Shown piece by piece: positions 15,576 to 25,172 of a stretch of DNA of 64,000 bases. Each line of letters opens with the position of its first letter. Within the stretch, counting starts at the first letter, position 1. A program made the position numbers and the translations under genes. Origin of the DNA: Mesorhizobium comanense (lineage in GTDB: Bacteria > Pseudomonadota > Alphaproteobacteria > Rhizobiales > Rhizobiaceae); assembly GCF_005503535.1 (NCBI RefSeq), contig NZ_SCNN01000006.1, positions 62,001 through 126,000 on the forward strand, in the 5' to 3' direction. A model generated the notes under the pieces. The model worked only from the letters and a program-made list of their open reading frames with translations. It did not search any database and was not told the DNA's origin.

Positions 15576-17951
15576 TCAGTCGCCGTAAGGCACCCATACG
15601 TTCTTCACCTCGACCGCCCGGCGCAGCACGGCCTCGCCGGCGGCTTCCTCCGACGCCCACTCCAGGCTGCGGCCATGACCGCTCCAGACGCGCTTGAGGT
15701 TGCCGATGGACTCGGCCTCCGCCTTGGCGCAGGTCTCGGCGTCCGCGAAAAGCCAGAGCCCGTCGACATCGTCATGCTTGGCCAGCACGCCGGCAAGCTC
15801 CGCCGTGCGGCCGGTGACGATGTTGATGGCGCCGGCCGGCACATCGGAATACTCGATCACCTGATAGAGATCGGTGGCCAGCAGCGGATGGCGCTCCGAG
15901 GGAACGGCGACCACCGTATTGCCCATGGCCAGCGCCGGCGCGACCAGCGAGATGAAGCCGAGCAGCGGATTGTTGTCCGGCGCGACGATGCCCAGCACGC
16001 CGACCGGCTCATGCAGCGCCAGCGTGACGGCACGCGCCGGCGGCTGGTGCACGCGGCCCTCGAACTTGTCGGCAAGTCCGGCATAGAGGAACAGCCGCTC
16101 GATCGACTGCTCGACTTCTTCCCGCGCTGCCTTGGCCGGGGTGCCCGTGAGCTGGACGAGGCGCGCGGCGAATTCGTCCGCACGGCCCGAAAGGTTCTCG
16201 GCCAGGTAATAAAGCACCTGCGAGCGGTTGTAGGCCGTCGCCTCCGGCCAGGCCCTGCAGGCGCGGGCCGCCGAAACGGCGTCGCGTATGTCCTTGCGGC
16301 TCCCGAGCCCGACTTCGCCGGCCAGCTTGCCCTTGGCGGTGGCGATGCCCAGCGAATAATTGCCGTCCGGCCGTACCTGCTTGCCGCCGATGAACAGCTT
16401 TGCCGTGCGGTCGATCGCCACGCCGTCGGCCTGCTCGACCGGCTGGGCCGAGCCAGCCGCGGCCGGCTTGATGACGGGCCCGAGCGGCAGCTTGGCGGCG
16501 AGATATTCGAACATGCCTTCGCGCCCGCCTTCCCGGCCGAAGCCGCTCTCGCGGTAGCCGCCGAAGCCGCAGGCGGCATCGAACATGTTGGTGCCGTTGA
16601 CCCACACGACGCCGGCTTTCAGTTGCGGCGCGACATGCAAGGCGAGGTTGACGTTCTCGCTCCACACCGAGGCCGCCAGCCCGTAGCGTGTGTTGTTGGC
16701 AAGTTCGATCGCCTCTTCCGTGTTGCGGAAGGTCATGGTCGCCAGAACCGGGCCGAAAACCTCTTCCTGCGCAAGGATGTTAGCCGGCGAAACGCCGGTA
16801 GCCAGCGTCGGCAGATGGTAATAGCCGGAAGAAGGCAGCGCCGCATCCGGCTGCCAGCACACCGCGCCTTGTTTCGCGCCCTCGGCCACCAGTCCCTTGA
16901 CGCGGTCGAGCTGGGTGCGGTCGACCAGCGGGCCGATATCGGTGTTCTTGTCGAGCGGGCTGCCGACGCGCAGGCGGCTCATCCTGACCTTGACCTTGGC
17001 GATGAGGGCGTCCGCGATGCCCTCCTGCACCAGGAGCCGCGAGCCGGCGCAGCAGACCTGTCCCTGGTTGAACCAGATGCCGTCGACCAGCCCCTCGACG
17101 GCGCTGTCGAGGTCGGCGTCTTCGAAGACGATGAAGGCCGACTTGCCGCCAAGCTCCAGCGACAGTTTCTTACCCGATCCGGCAGTCGCCTTGCGGATGA
17201 TCTTGCCGACTTCCGAAGAACCGGTGAAGGCGATCTTCTGGATGCCGGGATGGTTGACGATGGCCGCGCCCGCTTCCGGGCCGCCCTGCACGATGTTGAC
17301 GACGCCTTTGGGCACACCGGCGCGTTCGCAGATTTCCGCGAACAGGATCGATGTCAGCGGCGTGAATTCGGCCGGCTTCAGCACCACCGTGCAGCCGGCT
17401 GCAAGGGCAGGCGCGATCTTCCAGGCCAGCATCAGCAGCGGAAAATTCCACGGGATGACCTGGCCGACGACACCGACCGGCTTGTGATCCGGAAAATCCT
17501 TATCGAGCGTCTGCGCCCAGCCGGCATGGTGGATGAAATGGCGGATCGCCAGCGGCACGTCGATGTCGCGGCTCTCGCGGATCGGCTTGCCATTGTCGAT
17601 CGTCTCCAGCACCGCGAACAGGCGCTGGTGGCGCTGCATGGCGCGGCCGATGGCGTAAAGCACTTTGGCACGCTGGTAACCGGAGGCGGCCGACCATTTC
17701 GGCAGCGCCTTGTTGGCGGCGGCGACTGCCGCGTCAATGTCGGCGGCCGAGGCGTCGGAGACCTTGGCCAGCAGCTTTCCAGAAGACGGCTCGCTGGTCT
17801 CGAACGTCTTGCCGCTTGCCGCTGCCTTCCAGGCGCCATCGATGAACAGCGCCTTGGAGAAATCGCGCCCCGCCAGCCAGGCGTCGGCCTCGTTGCGGGC
17901 TTCCGGCGCCGGGCCGTATTCCATGGCATGATAGCGGTCGAGGATGTTCAT
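15576..17951 (-). CDS. Two-domain ALDH16-type aldehyde dehydrogenase
   Basis: A 791-residue protein with two aldehyde-dehydrogenase domains in tandem. Domain 1 (about 30-500) is complete: PWNF (Asn169), LELGGK (Glu266) and FNQGQVCCAGSR (Cys300). Domain 2 (about 520-791) keeps the fold pattern (PVGVLGIVAPDNNPLLGF) but shows no GQxC motif and no second catalytic Cys, so it is probably structural. This arrangement defines family ALDH16; bacterial members keep activity. It lies downstream of deoC on the same strand, so the acetaldehyde released by DeoC is the expected substrate. A hairpin repeat (17999-18034) separates the two genes. Confidence 0.88.
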   Translation of the reverse strand: MNILDRYHAMEYGPAPEARNEADAWLAGRDFSKALFIDGAWKAAASGKTFETSEPSSGKLLAKVSDASAADIDAAVAAANKALPKWSAASGYQRAKVLYAIGRAMQRHQRLFAVLETIDNGKPIRESRDIDVPLAIRHFIHHAGWAQTLDKDFPDHKPVGVVGQVIPWNFPLLMLAWKIAPALAAGCTVVLKPAEFTPLTSILFAEICERAGVPKGVVNIVQGGPEAGAAIVNHPGIQKIAFTGSSEVGKIIRKATAGSGKKLSLELGGKSAFIVFEDADLDSAVEGLVDGIWFNQGQVCCAGSRLLVQEGIADALIAKVKVRMSRLRVGSPLDKNTDIGPLVDRTQLDRVKGLVAEGAKQGAVCWQPDAALPSSGYYHLPTLATGVSPANILAQEEVFGPVLATMTFRNTEEAIELANNTRYGLAASVWSENVNLALHVAPQLKAGVVWVNGTNMFDAACGFGGYRESGFGREGGREGMFEYLAAKLPLGPVIKPAAAGSAQPVEQADGVAIDRTAKLFIGGKQVRPDGNYSLGIATAKGKLAGEVGLGSRKDIRDAVSAARACRAWPEATAYNRSQVLYYLAENLSGRADEFAARLVQLTGTPAKAAREEVEQSIERLFLYAGLADKFEGRVHQPPARAVTLALHEPVGVLGIVAPDNNPLLGFISLVAPALAMGNTVVAVPSERHPLLATDLYQVIEYSDVPAGAINIVTGRTAELAGVLAKHDDVDGLWLFADAETCAKAEAESIGNLKRVWSGHGRSLEWASEEAAGEAVLRRAVEVKNVWVPYGD

Positions 17952-17998
17952 GGGATGCTCCTCCCGAGGGAGATTTCTGGATAAGTGGGCGTTCTACG

Positions 17999-18034
17999 GC
18001 GCCCCCCTCTGTCCTGCCGGACAGAGGGGGGCGC
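17999..18034. repeat. Short palindromic repeat between deoC and the ALDH16 gene
   Basis: A perfect 16-bp stem (17999-18014 with 18019-18034) and a TGCC loop. The core CCCCCTCTGTCCTGCCGGACA is shared in part with the larger elements at 47735 and 60775, so this is a minimal member of that repeat family. It lies within the deoC-ALDH16 operon. Confidence 0.8.
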
Positions 18035-18066
18035 GAAGGAACTCGGCGTTCAAGACCTTCACTCGC

Positions 18067-19116
18067 CTAAGCCATCGCGTGGCGGTGATTGGCCGAATAG
18101 TGCCCGGTCAGGTGATGCTCGAGCTGGCGTTCGATGTCAGTGAGCAGGCTCGACGCGCCGAAGCGGAACAGGTCGGGTTCCAGCCACGGCCGGCCGAGCT
18201 CTTCCTTCATCAGCACCAGCCAGTCGAGCGACACCTTGGCGGTCGAAATGCCGCCGGCCGGCTTGAAGCCGATAAGATGGCCGGTCTCCTCGAAATAGGC
18301 CCTGATGGCACGCACCATGGCCAGCCCAACGGGCAGCGTGGCGTTGACGCTTTCCTTGCCGGTCGAGGTCTTGATGAAATCGGCGCCAGCCATCATCGCC
18401 ACCATCGAGGCGAGCATCACATTGCGCAGCGTGGCGAGGTCGCCGGTGCCGAGGATGACCTTCAGATGCGCCTCGCCGCAGGCGGCGCGCATCGAGACGA
18501 TCTCGTTGTAGAGCTCGCGCCATTTGGCGCCGAACACCAGGCCGCGCGGAATGACGACGTCGATCTCGTCGGCGCCGTCCTTCACCGAGGCCTCGATCTC
18601 CTGCAGGCGGGTCGAAAGCGGCGCCAGCCCATGCGGGAAGGCGGTGGAGACCGCGGCGACATGGATGCCGGTGCCGCGTACGGCGTCGACCGCCGTGGCG
18701 ACGAAGGGATGGTAGACGCAGACCGCGGCCGGCCGGATCGTCTCGCCCGAAATGCCCAGCCCCTCGACGATGTCGCGGCGCAGCGGGTTGATCGCCTTGG
18801 CGCAGAGCCGGCGCACGCGCTCCTCGGTGTCGTTGGAGTTGAGCGTGGTCAGATCCATGCAGGCGATCGCCCGCAGCAGCCAGGCGGCCTGGTTGTCGGC
18901 CTTGATCGAGCGCCGTTTGGTCAAGGTGGCGACACGGCGCTCCAGTGCCGAACGGTTGACGCTGCGAACCGATTCCAGGAATCCGAGGTCGAGCTTCATG
19001 CCGGGGTTGCGGGCTATGCGATGGTCCGAGGGAACCGGCGTGTTGGCGGCGGCGCGCGCCGGCAGCGGCATCACCCTGGACGCGCCCGTGCCCGCCTCGC
19101 GGATCGTGTTGCTCAT
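18067..19116 (-). CDS. deoC: Deoxyribose-phosphate aldolase
   Basis: A 349-residue class I aldolase cleaving 2-deoxyribose-5-phosphate to glyceraldehyde-3-phosphate and acetaldehyde. Seen: ACMDLTTLNSNDTEERVR, AVCVYHPFVATAV, ADEIDVVIPRGL, LKVILGTGDL and the Schiff-base region DFIKTSTGKESVNATLP, followed by GFKPAGGISTAKVSLDWL. The ~100-residue N-terminal extension over the short bacterial form is typical of the long DeoC class. AAAGGG lies seven bases before the ATG. The neighbouring ALDH16 enzyme would remove the acetaldehyde. Confidence 0.95.
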   Translation of the reverse strand: MSNTIREAGTGASRVMPLPARAAANTPVPSDHRIARNPGMKLDLGFLESVRSVNRSALERRVATLTKRRSIKADNQAAWLLRAIACMDLTTLNSNDTEERVRRLCAKAINPLRRDIVEGLGISGETIRPAAVCVYHPFVATAVDAVRGTGIHVAAVSTAFPHGLAPLSTRLQEIEASVKDGADEIDVVIPRGLVFGAKWRELYNEIVSMRAACGEAHLKVILGTGDLATLRNVMLASMVAMMAGADFIKTSTGKESVNATLPVGLAMVRAIRAYFEETGHLIGFKPAGGISTAKVSLDWLVLMKEELGRPWLEPDLFRFGASSLLTDIERQLEHHLTGHYSANHRHAMA

Positions 19117-19203
19117 CTCCTGCCCTTTCTCGTTTCGGGCGATACTTACACGATCGTTTGGATCGAAGCCACAAGCCTGAGGGAGGTAGTGCCGGACGTC
19201 GGC

Positions 19204-22200
19204 CTACTCTGCCGCCAGCCTGTCGCGAGGCCGGCTGATTTCGACCGCTTCGAGGGCGGGTTCCTCGTGCTCCTGCTCATCCGCGCGCCAGGAAGTGAGC
19301 CAACGAGAGAGATCGTCGAGATAGAGATAGATCACCGGCGTGGTGAACAGCGTCAGCGCCTGGCTGACAAGCAGGCCGCCGAACATCGTGTAGCCCAGCG
19401 GCTGGCGGATCTCCGAGCCGGTGCCGTTGCCGAGCATCAGCGGCAGCGCGCCCAGCATCGAGACCATGGTGGTCATCATGATCGGCCGGAACCTGAGCAG
19501 GCAGGCCTGGCGGATGGATTCGAGCGAGCTCATATGCTGGTCCCTCTCGGCCGCGATGGCGAAGTCGACCATCATGATCCCGTTCTTCTTGACGATGCCG
19601 ATGAGCAGGATGATGCCGATCAGGCCGATGAGGTTGAACTCCATGTGGAAGACCAGCAGCGTGCCGAGCGCGCCAAGCCCGGCGGAGGGCAGCGTGGACA
19701 GAATGGTCAGAGGGTGGATGTAGCTCTCATAGAGGATGCCGAGGATCAGGTAGACCACCACCAGGGCGCCGAAGATCAACAGCGGTATCGAGGAAAGCGA
19801 TTGCTGGAAGGCCTGCGCCGTTCCCGTATAGCTGGTCTGGATGGTGGCGGGCAGCCGCATGTCGACGGCAGCCTTGTCGATCGCGGCGGTGGCCTGGCCC
19901 AGCGCCACGCCGGGCGCCAGGTTGAAACTGATCGTCACCGACGGGAACTGGCCTTCATGGTTGATGACCAGCGGCTGCACGGGCGCCGTCGTCCATTTGG
20001 CGATCGCCGAGAGCGGCACCTGCGAACCGCTCGACGTCGTCAGATAGATCTCGTCGAGCGCCTTGAGGTTGCCGCGCAGCGACGGCAGCACCTCCAGGAT
20101 CACGTCATAGGTTGAAAGCTGCGTGAAATACTGGGCGATCTGGCGCTGCCCGAAGGCATCGTTGAGCGTGTTGTCGACGTCATTCGCGGTGAGGCCGTAA
20201 CGGGCGGCCTGGTCGCGGTCGACCTTGAGCGTCAGCGTCGTGCCGGAACTCATCTGATCGGTCGAGACGTCCCGCAACTGCGGAAGACGCTGCAAGGCGG
20301 TCAGCAGTTGGGGCGCCCACTGATCCAGCGTTTCGAGGTCGCCGCTCTCCAGCACATATTGATACTGCGACGCGGACAGCCTGGCTCCGACGCGCACGTC
20401 CTGTGACGCCTGCATGAACAAGCGTGCGCCCTGAACGACCGCGAGCTTGGGCTGCAAACGCCGGATCACCTGGTCGGCGGAGGCATCGCGATCGTCGCGC
20501 GGCTTCAGCTGGACGAACATGCGGCCGGTGTTCTGCGTGTTTCCGCCGCCACCCGTCGATGCTGCGAAATGCGCGACGGCCGGATCCTTGGAAACGATCC
20601 CGGCGAATTGCGTCATGTAGGATTTCATCTGGTCGATCGAGACATCCTGTCCCGCGATCACCTGGCCGAAGATCAGGCCGGTGTCCTGCTGCGGGAAGAA
20701 GCCGCTCGGAACGAGAGTGAAGAAATAGCCCGTCAGCCCCACGCAGGCGAGGAAGACGAGCAGGGTGACGAAGCGATGCCCGAGCGCCTTGTCGAGGCCG
20801 CGTTCATAGGCGCGCAGCATCCCGTCGAACACCCGCTCGCTCCACCGGTAGAGCTTGCCGTGATGCTCCTCGGCCGCCGGCTTGATGAAACGCGAGGCCA
20901 GCATCGGGGTCAGTGTCAGCGAAACGCAGGCGGAAACCAGGATCGTCATCGCCAGCGTCACGGCGAATTCCTTGAACAGGCGTCCGATGATGCCGCTCAT
21001 CAGAAGCAGCGGGATCAGCACCGCCACCAGCGAAATCGAGATCGACATGATGGTGAAGCCGATCTCGCTGGCGCCGCGGATCGCCGCCTGCATCGGCTTC
21101 TCGCCATGCTCGATGTAGCGCACGATGTTCTCCAGCATGACGATCGCGTCGTCGACGACGAAGCCGATCGAGATCGTCAGCGCCATCAGTGACAGATTGT
21201 CGATGCTGTAGCCGGCAACCCACATCAGGCCGCAGGCGCCGAGCAAGGCCAGCGGCACGGTGAAGGCCGGGATGGCCGTCGCCCAGACATTGCGCAGGAA
21301 CAGGAAGATCACCATCACCACCAGCCCGATGGTGAGCAGCAACGTGAACTCCACGTCGGTCACCGAGGCGCGGATCGTCTGGGTCCGGTCGGACAGCACC
21401 TGCAGCTTCAGCGAGGCCGGCATCGAGGCGGTCAGCATCGGCAGCTCCGCCTTGATCTTGTCGACCGTCTCGATGATGTTGGCGCCCGGTTCCTTGAAGA
21501 TGACCAGGACGACGCCGCGCGTCGTGTCGGTCCAGCCGGCCTGGGTGTAGTCCTGCGCGTCGAGCACGGCGCGGCCGACATCCTTGACCCGCACTGGCGC
21601 CCCGTCGCGATAGGCGATGATGGCGTTGTTCCAGTCGTCGGCGGCCGTCATCTGGTCGTTGGAGAAGATGGTGAAGGAGCGCACCGCGCCCTGGATGTTG
21701 CCCTTGGGCAGGTCGACCGTGCCGATCGACAGCGGCGTGCGCACCGTCTCCAGCGACAGGCCTCTCGCCGCGAGCTTGGCCGGGTCGAGCTGGACACGGA
21801 TCGAGGGTGTCTGCTGGCCGCCGACCAGCACCTGGCCGACGCCGTCGACATGGCTGATCACCTGGGCGAGCTTGGTGTAGACGTCGTCGCTCACCGTCGT
21901 CAGCGCCAGGTCGGTCGAGCTCGCGCCGATCAGCATGATGGGCGAATCGGTCGGGTTGACCTCCCTGTAGGTGGGTGGGTTGGGAAGGGTCTTCGGCAGC
22001 TGTCCGCCGGCGGCGTTGATGGCCGACTGCACCAGTCCGGCGGCCGAGGCGATGTCGACATTCAGAGCGAACTGCAGCGTGATCTGGCTCGACCCGGACA
22101 GGCTGCTCGACGTCATTTCGGCAATGCCCGGAATCTGGGCGAACTGCGTCTCGAGCGGCTGGGTGACCGACGACGCCATCGTGACCGGATCGGCGCCGGG

Positions 22201-22362
22201 CAGGGTTGTCGAAACCTGGATCGTCGGAAAGTCGACGCTCGGCATTGGCGCGACCGGCAGGTTGAAATAGGCGACAATGCCGACGAACAGCACGCCGACC
22301 ATCAGCAGCGATGTGGCGATCGGATAGCGGATGAAGGGCGTGGAGACACCGACGGAAGCCAT
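19204..22362 (-). CDS. RND multidrug efflux permease (MdtB/MexF-like)
   Basis: A 1052-residue inner-membrane proton antiporter of the HAE1 RND family. The N-terminus FIRYPIATSLLMVGVLFVGIVAYF is helix 1. Two large periplasmic loops follow, with VDFPTIQVSTTLPGADP in the first. Helix 4 carries the proton-relay aspartates in GFVVDDAIVMLENI. The C-terminal half repeats the fold (LIGIVKKNGIMMVDFAI). It pairs with the membrane fusion protein whose stop codon overlaps this ATG (TGATG). No outer-membrane channel gene is adjacent, so TolC or another OMF would have to serve. The substrate is unknown. Confidence 0.93.
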   Translation of the reverse strand: MASVGVSTPFIRYPIATSLLMVGVLFVGIVAYFNLPVAPMPSVDFPTIQVSTTLPGADPVTMASSVTQPLETQFAQIPGIAEMTSSSLSGSSQITLQFALNVDIASAAGLVQSAINAAGGQLPKTLPNPPTYREVNPTDSPIMLIGASSTDLALTTVSDDVYTKLAQVISHVDGVGQVLVGGQQTPSIRVQLDPAKLAARGLSLETVRTPLSIGTVDLPKGNIQGAVRSFTIFSNDQMTAADDWNNAIIAYRDGAPVRVKDVGRAVLDAQDYTQAGWTDTTRGVVLVIFKEPGANIIETVDKIKAELPMLTASMPASLKLQVLSDRTQTIRASVTDVEFTLLLTIGLVVMVIFLFLRNVWATAIPAFTVPLALLGACGLMWVAGYSIDNLSLMALTISIGFVVDDAIVMLENIVRYIEHGEKPMQAAIRGASEIGFTIMSISISLVAVLIPLLLMSGIIGRLFKEFAVTLAMTILVSACVSLTLTPMLASRFIKPAAEEHHGKLYRWSERVFDGMLRAYERGLDKALGHRFVTLLVFLACVGLTGYFFTLVPSGFFPQQDTGLIFGQVIAGQDVSIDQMKSYMTQFAGIVSKDPAVAHFAASTGGGGNTQNTGRMFVQLKPRDDRDASADQVIRRLQPKLAVVQGARLFMQASQDVRVGARLSASQYQYVLESGDLETLDQWAPQLLTALQRLPQLRDVSTDQMSSGTTLTLKVDRDQAARYGLTANDVDNTLNDAFGQRQIAQYFTQLSTYDVILEVLPSLRGNLKALDEIYLTTSSGSQVPLSAIAKWTTAPVQPLVINHEGQFPSVTISFNLAPGVALGQATAAIDKAAVDMRLPATIQTSYTGTAQAFQQSLSSIPLLIFGALVVVYLILGILYESYIHPLTILSTLPSAGLGALGTLLVFHMEFNLIGLIGIILLIGIVKKNGIMMVDFAIAAERDQHMSSLESIRQACLLRFRPIMMTTMVSMLGALPLMLGNGTGSEIRQPLGYTMFGGLLVSQALTLFTTPVIYLYLDDLSRWLTSWRADEQEHEEPALEAVEISRPRDRLAAE

Positions 22363-23585
22363 CAGCTCGCCCCTTTCGCCTGTGCGGCGGTGTCCTGCGT
22401 CTGCCCGGTCGGGGCAGCCGGGGCGGCGTCGACGCTGGCGCCGTCGACCACCCGGTACTGTCCGCCGACCACCACGCGCTGCCCGGGGCTCAGCCCGTCG
22501 GTGACGACGGTGTTGCCGCCATCAGACGGACCTGTCTTGATCGTCTGGCGATGCACCTTGCCGTCGTCGCCCACCACATAGGCAAAGAGCCCGTCGGGGC
22601 CATGCTGGACGGCCTCGTCCGGAACGGTGATCGCGGCCGCCATCGTGCCGATGCGGATGCGGGTGTTTACCGACAGGCCGGGCCACAGCGCATTGTCCTG
22701 GTTCGCGAACGTCGCCCTGAGCGAAATCGTGCCGGAAGCCTGGTCGACCTGGTTCTGGATCGCCTCCAGCGTCCCGCTCGCCAGCACGGTCTTCATATCC
22801 GTGCCGAGTGTGTCGATCGCAACCGGGCCGGCCGCGAAAACCTTGTTGATGGTCGAGACCTCGTCCTGGGGCTCGGTGAACGACACATAGATCGGCTGAA
22901 GCTGGACGACCGTGAAAAGGCCGGGGCTCTGGCCGGCCTGCACGATGTTGCCGGGGTCGATGGTGCGGAAGCTTGTCTTGCCCGTCAGCGGCGCCGTGAT
23001 GCTGGTGAAATCGAGGTTGAGCTGGGCCGCTTCGATGGCCGCCTTGTCGGCTTCGATCGTGGCCGCGGTGGTGTTGACCACTGCCTGCTGGTTATCGACA
23101 TCCTGCTGGGTCTCGAAGGTCTTTTTCAGAAGCGTGGAAAGGCGGTCGAGCACCACCTGCGCGTTCTTGAGCGTCGCTTCGTCCTCGGCCTGCTTGGCCT
23201 TCGCCTGGTCGAGCACCGCCTGGTAGGGACGGGGGTCGATCTCGGCGAGCAGGTCGCCCTGCTTGACCATCTGGCCCTCTTCGACCGGAACCCGCGTGAC
23301 GACGCCGGTGACGCGGCTCGAGATGCTGACGCTGTTTGGCGGCGTGACCGTTCCCAGCCCATAGAGATAAAGCGGGAAGTCGTTTTTCTGTACCGTGGCA
23401 ACGGTGACCGGGACCTTGGGCGCGGGCGCCGACTGCGTGGCCGCGGCAGCCTTTGCCAGCCCGGCGGCGTGGCCGCGCCATACGATGTAGCCGCCGGCCA
23501 GCAGGACGAGCACGACCAGAAGGGCGGTACCCCTTGAGCGTGAGGGCCGCCTTCGCGCGGCTTGCTGAGGTGTGGAAGTCGTCAT
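22362..23585 (-). CDS. RND efflux membrane fusion protein (MdtA-like)
   Basis: A 407-residue periplasmic adaptor starting at the ATG at 23585, chosen because AGGTGG lies eight to nine bases upstream. Residues ~14-35 form a membrane anchor (GTALLVVLVLLAGGYIVW). The lipoyl/barrel-sandwich segments VSISSRVTGVVTRVPVEEGQMVKQGDLLAEIDP and FTSITAPLTGKTSFR flank an alpha-helical hairpin. The C-terminal membrane-proximal domain ends VVGGQYRVVDGASV. It links the RND pump downstream to an outer-membrane channel. No regulator gene is adjacent. Confidence 0.92.
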   Translation of the reverse strand: MTTSTPQQAARRRPSRSRGTALLVVLVLLAGGYIVWRGHAAGLAKAAAATQSAPAPKVPVTVATVQKNDFPLYLYGLGTVTPPNSVSISSRVTGVVTRVPVEEGQMVKQGDLLAEIDPRPYQAVLDQAKAKQAEDEATLKNAQVVLDRLSTLLKKTFETQQDVDNQQAVVNTTAATIEADKAAIEAAQLNLDFTSITAPLTGKTSFRTIDPGNIVQAGQSPGLFTVVQLQPIYVSFTEPQDEVSTINKVFAAGPVAIDTLGTDMKTVLASGTLEAIQNQVDQASGTISLRATFANQDNALWPGLSVNTRIRIGTMAAAITVPDEAVQHGPDGLFAYVVGDDGKVHRQTIKTGPSDGGNTVVTDGLSPGQRVVVGGQYRVVDGASVDAAPAAPTGQTQDTAAQAKGAS

Positions 23586-24157
23586 GGTGCCGTCCACCTA
23601 GCAGGCAAGATTATCAAGCCTTTTCAGGATGGTTGGAGGTCTGGATCGACGGGGTCGATCGGCGGGACAGTAGTCCCGATGACCCGGCGCTGTCAGGTTA
23701 CAAGTCGGTCATGTTGCGCTGCGGCATTCAAGGATGCGTGAGGCCGGATTGAACCCGCCGTCGCGGCAAAGTGACTTCGATGGGGGGCCGCAAGCCTTCC
23801 GGAACGCGCTACGGCAGGCACACATTTCCAAGCGGATGGTCTTCGGCGGCAGCGTTCGCGGCCGCTTGGCGCATGTATTTGTCGTATGCGGTGCAGGTCG
23901 ACCCCCACTCCGTCTCGGCTTCGCCGAAACACCTCTCCCCCGATCGACGGGGGAGAGGAAGGCGCCAGGCTTTTTGCGCTCAGCGCTCTTCCAGAAAAGC
24001 TCCCTTCCTTTCCCTCCGGAGGGGGGAAAGGTGGCGCTGCGAAGCAGCGACGGATTGGGGGAACCACATCGCAATCAAGCCTATGGTTTATCAGCCACAC
24101 AAGGCCGGGCCTGAATGTTCGCCCGAAAGACCTGAAAATCCGCCAGTCGGCCGTGCT
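23586..24157. other. 572-bp gene-free region with palindromic repeats
   Basis: No convincing gene was found between the efflux operon start and the convergently placed end of the ferredoxin reductase gene. Left part (23586-23700): expected promoter region of the efflux operon. Right part: C-rich palindromes, including a perfect 11-bp stem at 23932-23942/23948-23958 and another near 24007-24031, of the same mosaic class as the other repeats here. Short open frames on both strands through 23709-24114 coincide with the repeats and are not protein-like. Confidence 0.6.
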
Positions 24158-24985
24158 TTAGCCGACGAAGGCGCGCTCGACGACGAAGCTGGCCGGATGG
24201 CTGAGCGACCCTTCCTGGAAGCCGAGGCTTTCGGCGAGTTCCTTGACGTCCTTCAGCATGTGCATCGAGCCGCAGATCATGATGCGGTCGGTTTCCGGAT
24301 TCAGCGTCCCGATGCCGAGATCGCTGTAGAACTTGCCCGACCCGATCAGCGCGGTGATGCGGCCCATGCGCGCCGATTCCTCGCGGGTCGTCGAATTGTA
24401 AAGCGTGACGCGGCCGGCGGTCAGTTCGCCGATCAGCGGGTCGCTTTCCAGCGCCGCGACCAGCTCCTGGCCATAGGTCAGCTCGGCATTGTCGCGGCAG
24501 GTATGGGTCAGGATCAGCTGATCGAACTTTTCATAGGTGTCGGGATCGCGCAGCAGGCTGGCGAAGGGCGCGATGCCGGTGCCGGTCGAGATCATGAACA
24601 GCCGCTTGGCCGGGGTCAGCGCGTCGACGACCAGCGTGCCGGTCGACTTCTGGCGCATGATGACGGTGTCGCCTACCTGGATTTTCTGCAGTTCCGAGGT
24701 CAGCGGGCCGTCCGGCACCTTGATCGAGAAGAACTCCAGCTCTTCGTCCCAGGCCGGGCTCGCCACCGAATAGGCGCGGAACACCGGCTTCTCGGCATTG
24801 GGCAGGCCGATCATGACGAACTCGCCGGAGCGGAAGCGCAGCGACTGCGGACGCGTGATGCGGAAGGAGAACAGCCGGTCGGTATAGTGCTTCACCGAGA
24901 CGACGGTTTCGGCGTAGACATTGGCTGGAATCGGGAATTGCAGCGAGCGGGCGCCGTCGGCGTTGAACGCGGGTGTGGTGTTCAT
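24158..24985 (-). CDS. fpr: Ferredoxin/flavodoxin-NADP+ reductase
   Basis: A 275-residue FAD enzyme moving electrons between NADPH and ferredoxin or flavodoxin. FAD-binding residues are in LFSFRITRPQSLRFRSGEFVMIGL and FRAYSVASPAWDEELEFF. The NADP domain has LFMISTGTGIAPFASLLRDP, LTHTCRDNAEL and the terminal SFVVERAFVG typical of subclass Fpr-I/II in alphaproteobacteria. It is monocistronic, with a probable promoter at 25110-25139 on its strand. The Fpr role in oxidative-stress or iron metabolism is known for the family only. Confidence 0.93.
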   Translation of the reverse strand: MNTTPAFNADGARSLQFPIPANVYAETVVSVKHYTDRLFSFRITRPQSLRFRSGEFVMIGLPNAEKPVFRAYSVASPAWDEELEFFSIKVPDGPLTSELQKIQVGDTVIMRQKSTGTLVVDALTPAKRLFMISTGTGIAPFASLLRDPDTYEKFDQLILTHTCRDNAELTYGQELVAALESDPLIGELTAGRVTLYNSTTREESARMGRITALIGSGKFYSDLGIGTLNPETDRIMICGSMHMLKDVKELAESLGFQEGSLSHPASFVVERAFVG

Positions 24986-25109
24986 CTAATGCAACCTTCT
25001 CGCCCATTTTCCGACGCGGGCGCCAAACCTTCCCGTGCACGCCCGAACCATTCAGGTTCCGGCGTGCCTTGCACACACTGCGAGACGGTAAGCTCTTGTG
25101 TCGGAGATT

Positions 25110-25139
25110 TATTAGTATACAAACGATATTTGCGTCAAG
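25110..25139 (-). promoter_or_regulatory. Possible promoter of fpr
   Basis: On the minus strand CTTGAC (25139-25134) and CTAATA (25115-25110) are separated by 18 bases, close to the rhizobial housekeeping pattern CTTGAC-N17-CTATAT. It lies about 125 bases before the fpr ATG, in an AT-rich patch of otherwise GC-rich DNA. Assigned by eye only. Confidence 0.35.
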
Positions 25140-25172
25140 GTGCCGTCGTAAAACACCTTTCCAAACTGAGAC

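Noticed and set aside
15504..20115. Very long open frames on the plus strand opposite the ALDH16, deoC and RND genes
   Set aside because: They are rich in Arg, His, Gly and Gln, show no domain pattern and are exact antisense shadows of well-supported genes in GC-rich DNA.
23709..24114. Short open frames on both strands in the gap before fpr
   Set aside because: They coincide with palindromic repeats; the translations are low-complexity and no ribosome binding site or domain was seen.
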